In this document: positions 10,067-17,329 of the stretch, one piece after another | Layout of the letters: every line of letters begins with the position of its first letter | Position numbering within the stretch: the stretch's first letter is position 1 | Source: Bradyrhizobium septentrionale | GTDB lineage: Bacteria > Pseudomonadota > Alphaproteobacteria > Rhizobiales > Xanthobacteraceae | DNA: 64,000 nt | Direction of reading: 5' to 3' | NCBI RefSeq assembly: GCF_011516645.4 | Contig: NZ_CP088285.1 | Span: forward strand, 4,358,501 to 4,422,500 | Position numbers and translations under genes: made by a program | The notes under the pieces: model-generated | The model's database searches: none | What the model saw: the letters and a program-made list of their open reading frames with translations, nothing else | What the model was told of the DNA's origin: nothing

Positions 10067-10101
10067 GTTGCGATTTCGAGTGAGCTCCGCACTCTCTTTA
10101 A

Positions 10102-10225
10102 TGTCGTCCCGGCGAAGGCCGGGACCCATAACCACCAACCGTGGTTATGAAGCACGCTGGGGCCCCACCTCGCACAAACAACCACTCCCTGTGGTTATGG
10201 GTCCCGGCTTTCGCCGGGACGACAC
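10102..10225. repeat. Dispersed palindromic repeat, family A (copy 2)
   Basis: Long inverted repeat: gtcgtcccggcgaaggccgggacccataaccac at the left is mirrored by gtggttatgggtcccggctttcgccgggacgac at the right, with a roughly 50-bp centre. This is the best-preserved copy of family A in the window. It lies between the convergent ychF and csoR-like genes and could terminate both. Confidence 0.8.
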
Positions 10226-10293
10226 TGAATGTGAGGCGCCGCCCTCGACTCCGTCGGAAGCGGCGAGGTTAGCGCCCGTAGAAGGGCTGCGCC

Positions 10294-10569
10294 TCACCGA
10301 TCCGCGCGGCCGATCACATCCATCAGCTCGGTGATCTTGCGCCGCTGGTCGGCCTTGTCGCCGGACGAGATCGCATGCTCCACGCAATGCGCCACATGAT
10401 CGCGCAGGACCTCCTCCTCGACGCGTCGCAACGCCGCGCGCGCGGCGGCGATCTGCGTCACCACGTCGATGCAATAGCGGTCGTCCTCGACCATGGCGGC
10501 CAACCCGCGGATCTGACCCTCGATCCGTTTGAGCCGTTTTAAACAGGATGTCTTGACCTCTTCCCTCAT
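10294..10569 (-). CDS. csoR: CsoR/RcnR-family metal-sensing repressor (Cu(I)-type)
   Basis: A small all-helical repressor of about 91 aa, transcribed away from the copper ATPase gene. Counting from an upstream ATG at 10578, the ligand set falls at Cys36 (DDRYC), His61 and Cys65 (RDHVAHC). This is the C-H-C arrangement of copper-sensing CsoR rather than the set of nickel RcnR or formaldehyde FrmR. Because the ATG at 10578 lies inside the proposed operator, the ATG at 10569 (MREEVKTSC) is the better start. It most likely represses itself and the ATPase gene until Cu(I) binds. Confidence 0.9.
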   Translation of the reverse strand: MREEVKTSCLKRLKRIEGQIRGLAAMVEDDRYCIDVVTQIAAARAALRRVEEEVLRDHVAHCVEHAISSGDKADQRRKITELMDVIGRADR

Positions 10570-10577
10570 AGGTCTCA

Positions 10578-10596
10578 TATACCCCCCTAGGGTATA
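10578..10596. promoter_or_regulatory. Putative CsoR operator between csoR and the copper ATPase gene
   Basis: A near-palindrome TATACCC-CCCTA-GGGTATA with a GC-rich core in an AT-rich frame. Such sites (TACCC...GGGTA) are the known operator type of CsoR-family repressors. It lies 40 bp before the ATPase start and at the very start of the regulator, so one dimer-of-dimers could control both directions. Confidence 0.75.
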
Positions 10597-10635
10597 TAAA
10601 TCAAGAGGCCGGGGATACCGGCCGGGAAGAGTCTC

Positions 10636-13029
10636 GTGGCACAGGCAGAGCACGACCATTCGCACGCGGATCACCACCATCATGGCGCGGCCGCGCATTC
10701 CTGCTGCGGCGGCAAGCACGATCACGACGCCGCGCCGGCCGAGGCGGCGTTCGCGATCGATCCGGTGTGCGGCATGAAGGTCAACCCGGCGACCGCCAAG
10801 CACCGCTTCAGCTACAAGGGCGAGGAGTATCTGTTCTGCAGCGGCCGCTGCCGCGAGTGCTTCGAGGCCGAGCCGGAGAAATTCCTGAAGCCGCGCGAGG
10901 TGGAGCCGCCGGCGCCCGCGGGCACGATCTACACCTGCCCGATGCATCCCGAGGTGCGTCAGGTCGGCCCCGGCTCCTGCCCGATCTGCGGCATGGCGCT
11001 CGAGCCCGAGCAGATCTCGCTCGACGACGGGCCGGATCCCGAATTGATCGACATGACGAGGCGGTTCTGGATCGCGCTGGCGCTGACGCTGCCCGTGTTC
11101 GTGCTCGAGATGGGCGGCCATCTCGGGCTGGGACATCTGGTGCCGCAGGACTGGTCGAACTGGATCTCCTTCGTGCTCGCGACGCCGGTCGTGCTGTGGG
11201 CCGGCGCGCCGTTCTTCGTGCGCGGCTGGCAGTCGCTGGTCACGCGCAATCTCAACATGTTCACGCTGATCGCGATGGGTGTCGGCGTCGCCTATGTCTA
11301 TAGCGTGGTCGCCACGCTGGCGCCGCAGCTGTTCCCGCCCGCCTTCCGCGGCATGCATGGCGCGGTCGCGGTGTATTTCGAGGCGGCGGCCGTGATCACG
11401 GTGCTGGTGCTGCTCGGCCAGGTGCTGGAATTGCGCGCCCGCGCCCAGACCTCGGGCGCGATCCGCGCGCTGCTCGGCCTTGCGCCCAAGACCGCGCGGC
11501 GCATCACCGATCACGGCGACGAGGACATCGACATTGACGCGATCAAGGTCGGCGATCGCCTCCGCGTGCGCCCGGGCGAGAAGGTTCCGGTCGACGGCGT
11601 CGTCATCGAGGGCAACGCGGTGATCGACGAATCCATGGTGACGGGTGAATCGATGCCGGTCACGAAGGCCGAGGGTGAGAGCGTGATCGGCGGCACCGTC
11701 AACCGGAGCGGCGGCCTCGTGATGCGTGCCGAGAAGATCGGCCGCGACACCATGCTGTCGCGCATCGTCGACATGGTGGCGAAGGCGCAGCGCTCGCGCG
11801 CGCCGATCCAGCGGCTCGCCGATCGTGTCGCCGGCTGGTTCGTGCCGGCGGTGATCGCCACAGCCGTGCTCGCCTTCATCGCCTGGACAGTGTTCGGTCC
11901 GGAGCCGCGCCTCACCTTTGCGCTGGTCGCCGCCGTCACGGTGCTGATCATCGCCTGCCCCTGCGCGCTCGGGCTGGCAACGCCGATGTCGATCATGGTC
12001 GGCGCCGGCCGTGGCGCGCATTCCGGCATCCTGATCCGCGACGCGCAGGCACTGGAGCGGATGGAGGCGGTCGACACGCTGGTGATCGACAAGACCGGCA
12101 CGCTGACCGAGGGCAAGCCGAAGGTCGTGCGGATCATTGCCGCCGAGGGGTTCGACGAGAGTGATCTGCTGCGCCTTGCCGCCGGCGTCGAGCAGGGCAG
12201 CGAGCATCCGCTGGCGCAGGCGATCATCTCGGCGGCGAAGGAGCGCAGGCTCGCTTCCGCCGCCGTGAGCAACTTCGCCTCGCCGTCCGGCAAGGGTGCG
12301 ACCGGCACGGTCGAGGGCAGGCAGGTTGCACTCGGCAACGCCGTACTGATGGGCGACCTGAAGATCGCGACGGCAGCGCTCGACCAGGCCGCCGAGGCCG
12401 CGCGCCGGGACGGCGCCACTGCGATCTATGTCGCGGTCGATGGCCGCATCGCCGGCGCGATCGCGATTGCCGATCCGGTCAAGGCGTCGGCGGCCAACGC
12501 GCTGCAGGCGCTGCGCAGCGAGGGCCTGCGCATCGTGATGCTGACCGGCGACAATGAGACCACGGCGCGCGCGGTGGCGCGCACGCTTGGCATCGACGAA
12601 ATCGAGGCCGGCGTCCTGCCCGAGCGCAAGAGCGAGGTCGTGCAGCGGCTGCGCGGCGAGGGCCGTGTCGTCGCGATGGCGGGCGACGGCGTCAATGATG
12701 CGCCGGCGCTGGCCGCCGCCGACGTCGGCATCGCGATGGGGGGCGGTACCGATGTCGCGATCGAGAGCGCCGGCATCACGCTGCTCACCGGAGACCTGAT
12801 GGGCCTCGTCCGCGCGCGGCGATTGTCGGTCGGGACCATGCGCAACATCCGCCAGAACCTGGCGTTCGCCTTCGTCTACAACGCCGCCGGCGTGCCGATC
12901 GCGGCCGGCGTGCTGTATCCGCTGTTCGGCATCCTGCTGTCGCCGATCGTCGCCGCCGCGGCGATGGCGCTGTCGTCGGTCAGCGTGATCGGCAACGCGC
13001 TCCGGCTCGCCAGGGTGAAGCTCGATTGA
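10636..13029 (+). CDS. copA: Copper-translocating P1B-type ATPase with His-rich, YHS and heavy-metal-binding N-terminus
   Basis: A 797-aa inner-membrane pump that exports Cu(I). The N-terminus has a His-rich run ([11 protein letters not shown]), a Cys pair, a YHS domain ([11 protein letters not shown] ... [17 protein letters not shown]) and a YTCPMHPEV...CPICGM heavy-metal-binding module. It lacks the usual GMxCxxC ferredoxin-like domain. Core motifs are TGES, the membrane CPC (about residues 441-443), the phosphorylated DKTGT (about 485), the SEHPLAQ His-Pro site and [10 protein letters not shown]. The GTG start at 10636 follows a GGGAAGAG site. This layout is the SilP/CopA-like subgroup; copper specificity is inferred from CPC and the CsoR neighbour. 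Confidence 0.95.
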   Translation: MAQAEHDHSHADHHHHGAAAHSCCGGKHDHDAAPAEAAFAIDPVCGMKVNPATAKHRFSYKGEEYLFCSGRCRECFEAEPEKFLKPREVEPPAPAGTIYTCPMHPEVRQVGPGSCPICGMALEPEQISLDDGPDPELIDMTRRFWIALALTLPVFVLEMGGHLGLGHLVPQDWSNWISFVLATPVVLWAGAPFFVRGWQSLVTRNLNMFTLIAMGVGVAYVYSVVATLAPQLFPPAFRGMHGAVAVYFEAAAVITVLVLLGQVLELRARAQTSGAIRALLGLAPKTARRITDHGDEDIDIDAIKVGDRLRVRPGEKVPVDGVVIEGNAVIDESMVTGESMPVTKAEGESVIGGTVNRSGGLVMRAEKIGRDTMLSRIVDMVAKAQRSRAPIQRLADRVAGWFVPAVIATAVLAFIAWTVFGPEPRLTFALVAAVTVLIIACPCALGLATPMSIMVGAGRGAHSGILIRDAQALERMEAVDTLVIDKTGTLTEGKPKVVRIIAAEGFDESDLLRLAAGVEQGSEHPLAQAIISAAKERRLASAAVSNFASPSGKGATGTVEGRQVALGNAVLMGDLKIATAALDQAAEAARRDGATAIYVAVDGRIAGAIAIADPVKASAANALQALRSEGLRIVMLTGDNETTARAVARTLGIDEIEAGVLPERKSEVVQRLRGEGRVVAMAGDGVNDAPALAAADVGIAMGGGTDVAIESAGITLLTGDLMGLVRARRLSVGTMRNIRQNLAFAFVYNAAGVPIAAGVLYPLFGILLSPIVAAAAMALSSVSVIGNALRLARVKLD

Positions 13030-13037
13030 GCATTCTT

Positions 13038-13185
13038 ACCTCGCCCCGCTTGCGGGGAGAGGTCGGATCGCATCGTGAGATGCGATCCGGGTGAGGGGGA
13101 TTCTCCGGGAGTCCGTCTCCCACCATATATGCGGAGACAGCCCCTCACCCCGACCCTCTCCCCGTAAGAACGGGGAGAGGGAGAA
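13038..13185. repeat. Dispersed palindromic repeat, family C (copy 1)
   Basis: A repeat built from ctcgccccgcttgcggggagaggtc, a middle cgcatcg...gatccgggtgagggg, then the mirror cccctcaccccgaccctctcccc...ggggagaggg. Related copies are at 29263-29414 and 44874-45008. It lies between the convergent copA and dapA-like genes. Confidence 0.75.
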
Positions 13186-13191
13186 GAGGCC

Positions 13192-14106
13192 TCACGCCGG
13201 CAGCAGAAGCTGTGCGCGCCGCCCCATCTCCGCATCGAGCCAGGTCGCGAGATCCTCGCTCACCTCCACCATCGGCAGCCGCACCTCGGGGCTGTCGATC
13301 AGCCCCTGCCGCCACAGCCAGTGCTTGGCCGGCGCGGGGCTGGGCTCGGCGAACAACAGCCGGGTCAGGCCGACGACGCTCTGCCAGGCGGCCAGCGCCG
13401 CGTCGCGCTGGCCCTGCTGCAACAGCGTGCGGATCGAGGCGAAAATGTTTGTTTCCAGATGTGCGGACAGCAGGATCGCGCCGTCGGCGCCGTCGGAGAG
13501 CGCATCGAATGTCTGGGCATCCTCGCCGGTCAGCACGCGGAAGCCCGCCGGCCGCCGGCTGAGGAAGTCGATCGACTGCGCGCGGTCGGCGCAGCAATCC
13601 TTCATGCCGGCGATGTTCGGATGTTCGGCAAGCGTCAGCAGCGTCTCGTTGGTCAGGTTCACCGCCGTGCGATAGGGAATGTTGTAGAGCACGATGGGCC
13701 ATGCGGCATGATCGGCGAGCGCGTTGAAGTGCTGCACCAGCCCGCGTTGCGAGGGGCGGGTGTAGTAGGGGCTCGCGATCAGATAGCCGTTGATCGGCCA
13801 GTCGGCGGTGTCATCCAGCACATGCTTCATCCGGGCGGTCGAGGCGCCGGAGAGCCCGAGAACGACCGGCAGATGGCGGGAGCTGGCACTGAGCTCGGCG
13901 AGCACGACGCTCACCAGCCCCTCGAGTTCATCGGTGCTGAGCGCCATGCCTTCACCGGAGGTTGCGCCGAGGATGAAGCCGTCGACAGGGCCGCCGGCGT
14001 AGTGCCGCACGAGGCGGCGCAGCGAGGTGACGTCGAGTTCGCCGTTACGGAACGGCGTGATCAGGGGCAGCCAGAGGCCCTGCAGTTGCTGGTGTAAGTC
14101 AGTCAT
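13192..14106 (-). CDS. 4-hydroxy-tetrahydrodipicolinate synthase (DapA) family protein
   Basis: A 304-aa Schiff-base-forming TIM-barrel aldolase. The lysine is Lys169 (AGMKDCC), the proton-relay tyrosine Tyr141 and the carboxylate-binding Arg146 are in YNIPYRT, and the Thr-Ser pair is in GATSGEG. These match the DapA set (Thr44, Thr45, Tyr133, Arg138, Lys161 in E. coli), and the kept Arg favours DapA over the NanA or KDG-aldolase branches. An AGGAGA site precedes the ATG. It does not sit next to smpB as the main alphaproteobacterial dapA often does, so it may be a second copy. The upstream leader with lysine codons supports a role in lysine or diaminopimelate synthesis. Confidence 0.85.
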   Translation of the reverse strand: MTDLHQQLQGLWLPLITPFRNGELDVTSLRRLVRHYAGGPVDGFILGATSGEGMALSTDELEGLVSVVLAELSASSRHLPVVLGLSGASTARMKHVLDDTADWPINGYLIASPYYTRPSQRGLVQHFNALADHAAWPIVLYNIPYRTAVNLTNETLLTLAEHPNIAGMKDCCADRAQSIDFLSRRPAGFRVLTGEDAQTFDALSDGADGAILLSAHLETNIFASIRTLLQQGQRDAALAAWQSVVGLTRLLFAEPSPAPAKHWLWRQGLIDSPEVRLPMVEVSEDLATWLDAEMGRRAQLLLPA

Positions 14107-14147
14107 GTTCCATCTCCTAAGAGGGCAAAGCCGGAGACGGGACCAAC

Positions 14148-14174
14148 AAAAAACCCCGTCCAGGCGGCGGGGTT
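14148..14174 (-). terminator. Intrinsic terminator in the dapA-like leader (attenuator)
   Basis: On the minus strand the stem AACCCCG / CGGGGTT with a 9-nt loop is followed by six T residues. It lies 42 nt upstream of the dapA-like ATG and downstream of the leader promoter, so it must be read through for the gene to be expressed. Confidence 0.8.
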
Positions 14175-14203
14175 TCGGGATCGGTTTGAATGCGAAGGTG
14201 ATC

Positions 14204-14278
14204 TTATCGCGCGCGATCTCGTGTCCCCGGGAGGGGACCTTTTTTCGACGACAGAGCGGCGCACGAAGTCGTGATCAT
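14204..14278 (-). CDS. Putative leader peptide with tandem Lys codons (24 aa)
   Basis: Codons read MITTSCAALSSKKGPLPG and then TRDRAR-stop. Codons 12 and 13 are AAA AAA, unusual in this high-GC genome where AAG dominates, and they directly abut the first hairpin of the leader (14223-14238). The ATG begins 7 nt downstream of the proposed -10 element, so the mRNA would start at or within a base or two of the A of ATG, as for leaderless trpL of rhizobia. It is inferred to be a sensing peptide rather than a functional protein. Expression is not shown by the sequence alone. Confidence 0.5.
   Translation of the reverse strand: MITTSCAALSSKKGPLPGTRDRAR
14223..14238 (-). promoter_or_regulatory. Leader hairpin 1, competing with the terminator
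   Basis: Stem GTCCCC / GGGGAC with a 4-nt loop, immediately after the two AAA codons on the minus strand. Its 3' arm (CGGGG) is also a perfect match to the CCCCG 5' arm of the terminator, so the two hairpins can exclude each other through a 2:3 antiterminator pairing. A ribosome stalled on the lysine codons would cover the 5' arm. Confidence 0.6.
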
Positions 14279-14284
14279 GGGACA

Positions 14285-14313
14285 ATGATGCTGCGCTGCG
14301 AGGTTGTTGTCAA
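14285..14313 (-). promoter_or_regulatory. Promoter of the dapA-like leader
   Basis: A perfect -35 TTGACA (14308-14313, minus strand), a 17-bp spacer and a -10 CATCAT (14285-14290). The predicted start site is at about 14278, which coincides with the ATG of the leader peptide. Confidence 0.65.
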
Positions 14314-14361
14314 TGCACGCGCTGACCGAGGCGTGCGGCACGTCCCCGTGACGTGCAAACG

Positions 14362-14392
14362 AAAAAAAGCCGGGCTCGAGAGAGCCCGGCTT
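14362..14392 (-). terminator. Intrinsic terminator downstream of the LysR gene
   Basis: Minus-strand stem AAGCCGGGCTC / GAGCCCGGCTT with a short loop, followed by seven T residues. It is a strong terminator that separates the lysR transcript (stop at 14626) from the dapA-like promoter. The 230-nt stretch between the lysR stop and this hairpin is long and could be a 3' UTR or a small RNA. Confidence 0.85.
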
Positions 14393-14474
14393 AAGGTATT
14401 GGCCACGTGAGGCCGACACAATCACCTTCCAAGAGGGATTACTGAACTTCCGCGCCACTGGAGGAGGGGGACAT

Positions 14475-14654
14475 ATGCGCGACGCGACCGCTCAGCGTGT
14501 AAGCAATATGATCCCCATCGGCGCCTTGCAGCAACTATCCAGGTCGCATGTCAGTCATGCGGAGATTCAGGGGCCTCTTGGGGCAGCGCGGCAAGCCCAT
14601 AACCCAGTCCATAAAGGCGGCTTAATCAGGACGGCCAGCGCTGCGCCTTGCTGA
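14475..14654 (+). CDS. Candidate small protein, 59 aa, antisense to the lysR 3' end
   Basis: An ATG follows a very strong ribosome site (GGAGGAGGGGG, spacing 4) in the gap between lysR and the dapA-like gene. The predicted product starts MRDATAQRVSNMIPIGALQQ and ends in TASAAPC; the last ten codons run antisense to the lysR stop region. I recognise no domain, transmembrane segment or signal peptide. The ribosome site is the main support, and a chance open frame cannot be excluded. Confidence 0.35.
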   Translation: MRDATAQRVSNMIPIGALQQLSRSHVSHAEIQGPLGAARQAHNPVHKGGLIRTASAAPC

Positions 14655-15546
14655 CCACGAAGTCGCGGAACACCTGCACACGGGCCACCGTCTTCAGCTC
14701 TTCCGGATAGACGAAGTAGGTGTCGAGCGCGATCGAGTCGGACTCGCCGAACAGCTGCACGAGGTTGTTCTGTTCGACCAGATAGTCCGGCAGCGCGGCG
14801 ATGCCGAGGCCCTGCTGGCAGGCGCGCACGAGGCCCAGGATGTTGTTGACCTTGAAGTAGGGTTCGCGCGGACCGGAGCCGTTGCGGCCGGCATCGATCA
14901 GCCAGCTGCGGTTCTGCAGATGCGGCGGCACCTGCGAGTCGCCGAGCATGATGATGCGGTGCGAGTCGAGATCATCCAGCGTCCGCGGCGTACCGAAGCG
15001 CTTGATGTATTCCGGCGAGCAATAGGCGTGGAAGCCGATCGAGAACAGCTTGCGCTGGATCAGGTCCGGCTGGGTCGGCTTGCGGGTGCGGATCGCGACA
15101 TCAGCCTCGCGCATCGACAGGTCGAGATCCTCGTCGGTGACGATCAGCGAAATCCGGATGTCCGGGTAGAGCGCAACGAACTCGTCGAGCCGCGGGATCA
15201 GCCAGTTGATGCCGAGCGCGGGCGGCGTCGTGATCTTGAGGTCGCCGCTCGGCCGCTCGCGGCTGTCGGTGAGCTTGGCGCGGGCCGCCTGCAACTGCAT
15301 GAACACGTCATGCGCGGTGCGGAACAACAGGTCGCCCTGTTCGGTGAGGATCAGGCCGCGGGCATGGCGGTGAAACAGCGAAACCGAGAGCTCCTGCTCC
15401 AGCGCGCTGACCTGGCGCGAGACCGCCGATTGCGACAGGCCGAGCTGTTCGCCGGCATGCGTGAAGCTGCCAGCCTCAGCCGCTGCGTGAAAGACCTTCA
15501 GCTTGTCCCAATCCATATCTGTAAATCCGTCGCGAGATCGTGCCAT
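14626..15546 (-). CDS. LysR-family regulator, VtlR/LsrB type
   Basis: A 306-aa LysR protein with the winged helix (MDWDKLKVFHAAAEAGSFTHAGEQLGLSQSAVSRQVSAL) and an LTTR effector domain. The sequence and its place directly behind trxB match the alphaproteobacterial VtlR (Brucella) / LsrB (Sinorhizobium, Agrobacterium) group. Those proteins control small RNAs, small membrane proteins and oxidative-stress genes needed in hosts. The ATG at 15546 is 3 nt past the trxB stop, so the genes are co-transcribed; a start at 15516 (MDWDK) is also possible. Orthology is by recognition of sequence and synteny. Confidence 0.9.
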   Translation of the reverse strand: MARSRDGFTDMDWDKLKVFHAAAEAGSFTHAGEQLGLSQSAVSRQVSALEQELSVSLFHRHARGLILTEQGDLLFRTAHDVFMQLQAARAKLTDSRERPSGDLKITTPPALGINWLIPRLDEFVALYPDIRISLIVTDEDLDLSMREADVAIRTRKPTQPDLIQRKLFSIGFHAYCSPEYIKRFGTPRTLDDLDSHRIIMLGDSQVPPHLQNRSWLIDAGRNGSGPREPYFKVNNILGLVRACQQGLGIAALPDYLVEQNNLVQLFGESDSIALDTYFVYPEELKTVARVQVFRDFVVSKAQRWPS

Positions 15547-15548
15547 GA

Positions 15549-16514
15549 TTATTCCGCCGCTGCGCGATCGCTCGCGCGAAGAGCCAGGAAGCGTTCCGCC
15601 TCGAGCGCTGCCATGCAGCCGAGGCCGGCGGCGGTGACCGCCTGCCGGAAGGTTTCGTCCGCCACGTCGCCCGCGGCGAACAGGCCGGGCACCGAGGTCG
15701 CCGTGGAGTTCGGCGCCACCTCGACATAGCCCGACGATTTCAGCTTGATCTGGCCTTTGACGAGCTCGGTCGCCGGCGCATGGCCGATCGCGACGAAGAC
15801 GCCGTCGGTCTTGAGGTCGGTCAGCGCGCCGGTCTTGACGTTCTTCAGCCGCACATGGGTGACCTTGCTCGGATTCTCCGAACCGCAGATCTCATCGATC
15901 GCGGAGTCCCACACCACCTTGATCTTGGGATGCTTGAACAGCCGCTCCTGCAGGATGCGCTCGGCGCGGAACTGGTTGCGGCGATGCACGATGGTGACCT
16001 TCGAGGCGTGGTTGGTCAGGTACAGCGCCTCCTCGACCGCGGTGTTGCCGCCGCCCACCACCACGACCTCCTTGCCGCGGTAGAAGAAGCCGTCGCAGGT
16101 CGCGCAGGCCGACACGCCGCCGCCCTGAAATTTCTCTTCCGAGGGAAGCCCGAGCCAGCGCGCCTGGGCGCCGGTGGCGAGGACGACGGTCTCGGCGAGA
16201 TAGACGTCGCCGGAGTCGCAGGTCAGGCGGAACGGCCGCTGGCCGAGCTCCAGCTTGGTGACGAGGTCGGTGACGATCTTGGTGCCGACATGGGCTGCCT
16301 GCTTCTCCATCTGCTCCATCAGCCAGGGGCCCTGGATCACATCGGCGAAGCCGGGATAGTTTTCCACGTCGGTGGTGATGACGAGCTGCCCGCCCGGCTG
16401 AATGCCCTGGATCAGGATCGGTTCGAGCATCGCGCGCGCCGCGTAGATCGCTGCGGTGTAACCGGCGGGGCCGGACCCGATGATGACGACCTTGGCATGG
16501 GTAGGCGCGGGCAT
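15549..16514 (-). CDS. trxB: Thioredoxin-disulfide reductase
   Basis: An NADPH-dependent flavoenzyme that keeps thioredoxin reduced. The 321-aa protein has the FAD loop IIGSGPAGYTAAIYAARA, the redox-active CATCDG pair in the NADPH domain, the GGGNTAVEEALYL nucleotide loop and the C-terminal FAD motif GLFAAGDVADETFRQAVTAAGLGC. Length and architecture are those of the low-Mr class. It is followed at once by the VtlR/LsrB-type regulator and is divergent from the Lrp/AsnC gene, with 284 bp of shared upstream region. Confidence 0.98.
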   Translation of the reverse strand: MPAPTHAKVVIIGSGPAGYTAAIYAARAMLEPILIQGIQPGGQLVITTDVENYPGFADVIQGPWLMEQMEKQAAHVGTKIVTDLVTKLELGQRPFRLTCDSGDVYLAETVVLATGAQARWLGLPSEEKFQGGGVSACATCDGFFYRGKEVVVVGGGNTAVEEALYLTNHASKVTIVHRRNQFRAERILQERLFKHPKIKVVWDSAIDEICGSENPSKVTHVRLKNVKTGALTDLKTDGVFVAIGHAPATELVKGQIKLKSSGYVEVAPNSTATSVPGLFAAGDVADETFRQAVTAAGLGCMAALEAERFLALRASDRAAAE

Positions 16515-16797
16515 TGTGAGATCCCTCTCTTTTGGGGATTTTGATCAAGGACTTGTGCGGGAAGCGCCCCGGAAACGGTCACGGCGGCGCCAAAAGTGTC
16601 AAATCCAAGTCTAGGATATCTGGGAAGCTATGCAAGATTTGCAATCCATGGCAGCGATTTTTCCCCGGAACTGAAGGTCACATTCGCGAAATCGTGCGCT
16701 GCACGCGCAATAAAATTGCGCAAGGCGGGCTGGCTGCGCTATGAGAGTTGCCGGCAGACCTGCCAAGCCTTCCAAACCCCAGGGGAACTGTAGTCGC

Positions 16798-17277
16798 GTG
16801 TCGAAGAACCTTGACGAGATCGACCTCAAAATCCTCGCCGAGATCCAGGCTGATGGCCGAATCACCAATGTGGAACTGGCCAAACGCGTCGGTATCTCGC
16901 CGCCGCCCTGCCTGCGCAGGGTCCGGGCGCTGGAGGAGGAAGGCTACATCCAGGGATATCGCGGTCTGCTCGATCCGCGCCGCCTCGGCTACGACGTCAC
17001 GGTGTTCGCCTCGGTGCATCTGTCGAGCCAGGCCGATGCCGATCTCCGCGCCTTCGAGAATTTCGTGCGCGCCGAGCCGTTGGTGCGGGAATGCTGGATG
17101 TTGTCGGGCGAGGTTGATTTCATCCTCAAATGCGTCGCCCCCGACATGGCGACGTTCCAGGATTTCGTCACGCACCTGACGGCCGCGCCGCATGTGCGCA
17201 ACGTCAGGACGTCGCTCGTGCTGCACAACTCGAAGTACGAAGCGGCGGTGCCGCTGGGACTGAAGGCGGCGGGTTAG
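16798..17277 (+). CDS. Lrp/AsnC-family transcriptional regulator
   Basis: A 159-aa protein. The winged helix (LDEIDLKILAEIQADGRITNVELAKRVGISPPPCLRRVRALEEEGYI) is followed by the RAM ligand-binding domain (VFASVHLSSQ ... GEVDFILKCVAPDM). It likely binds an amino acid or related small molecule. The GTG at 16798 lies behind an AGGGGAA site; the frame extends upstream but without family similarity. Its targets are unknown; it may act on itself or on divergent trxB. Confidence 0.93.
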   Translation: MSKNLDEIDLKILAEIQADGRITNVELAKRVGISPPPCLRRVRALEEEGYIQGYRGLLDPRRLGYDVTVFASVHLSSQADADLRAFENFVRAEPLVRECWMLSGEVDFILKCVAPDMATFQDFVTHLTAAPHVRNVRTSLVLHNSKYEAAVPLGLKAAG

Positions 17278-17329
17278 CGCCGTGGCGCGTCATTTCGAGG
17301 CGATGCGTTGGCTGGAGCGGAGAGTCTAC

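Noticed and set aside
10580..12207. A long minus-strand frame running through the copper ATPase region into csoR
   Set aside because: Only its last 91-94 codons are the regulator; the rest is antisense to the ATPase and has shadow composition.
13192..14106. Calling the gene dapA without reservation
   Set aside because: The residues fit, but the family includes other aldolases and the gene is not in the usual dapA-smpB context, so the symbol is withheld.
14148..14313. A lysine (L-box) riboswitch upstream of the dapA-like gene
   Set aside because: The leader is only about 130 nt, too short for the large five-helix lysine aptamer, and has a coding frame instead.
14106..14626. tmRNA or another structural RNA in the dapA-lysR gap
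   Set aside because: No tag-peptide frame and no tRNA-like acceptor with CCA could be found; the hairpins are explained by terminators and the attenuator.
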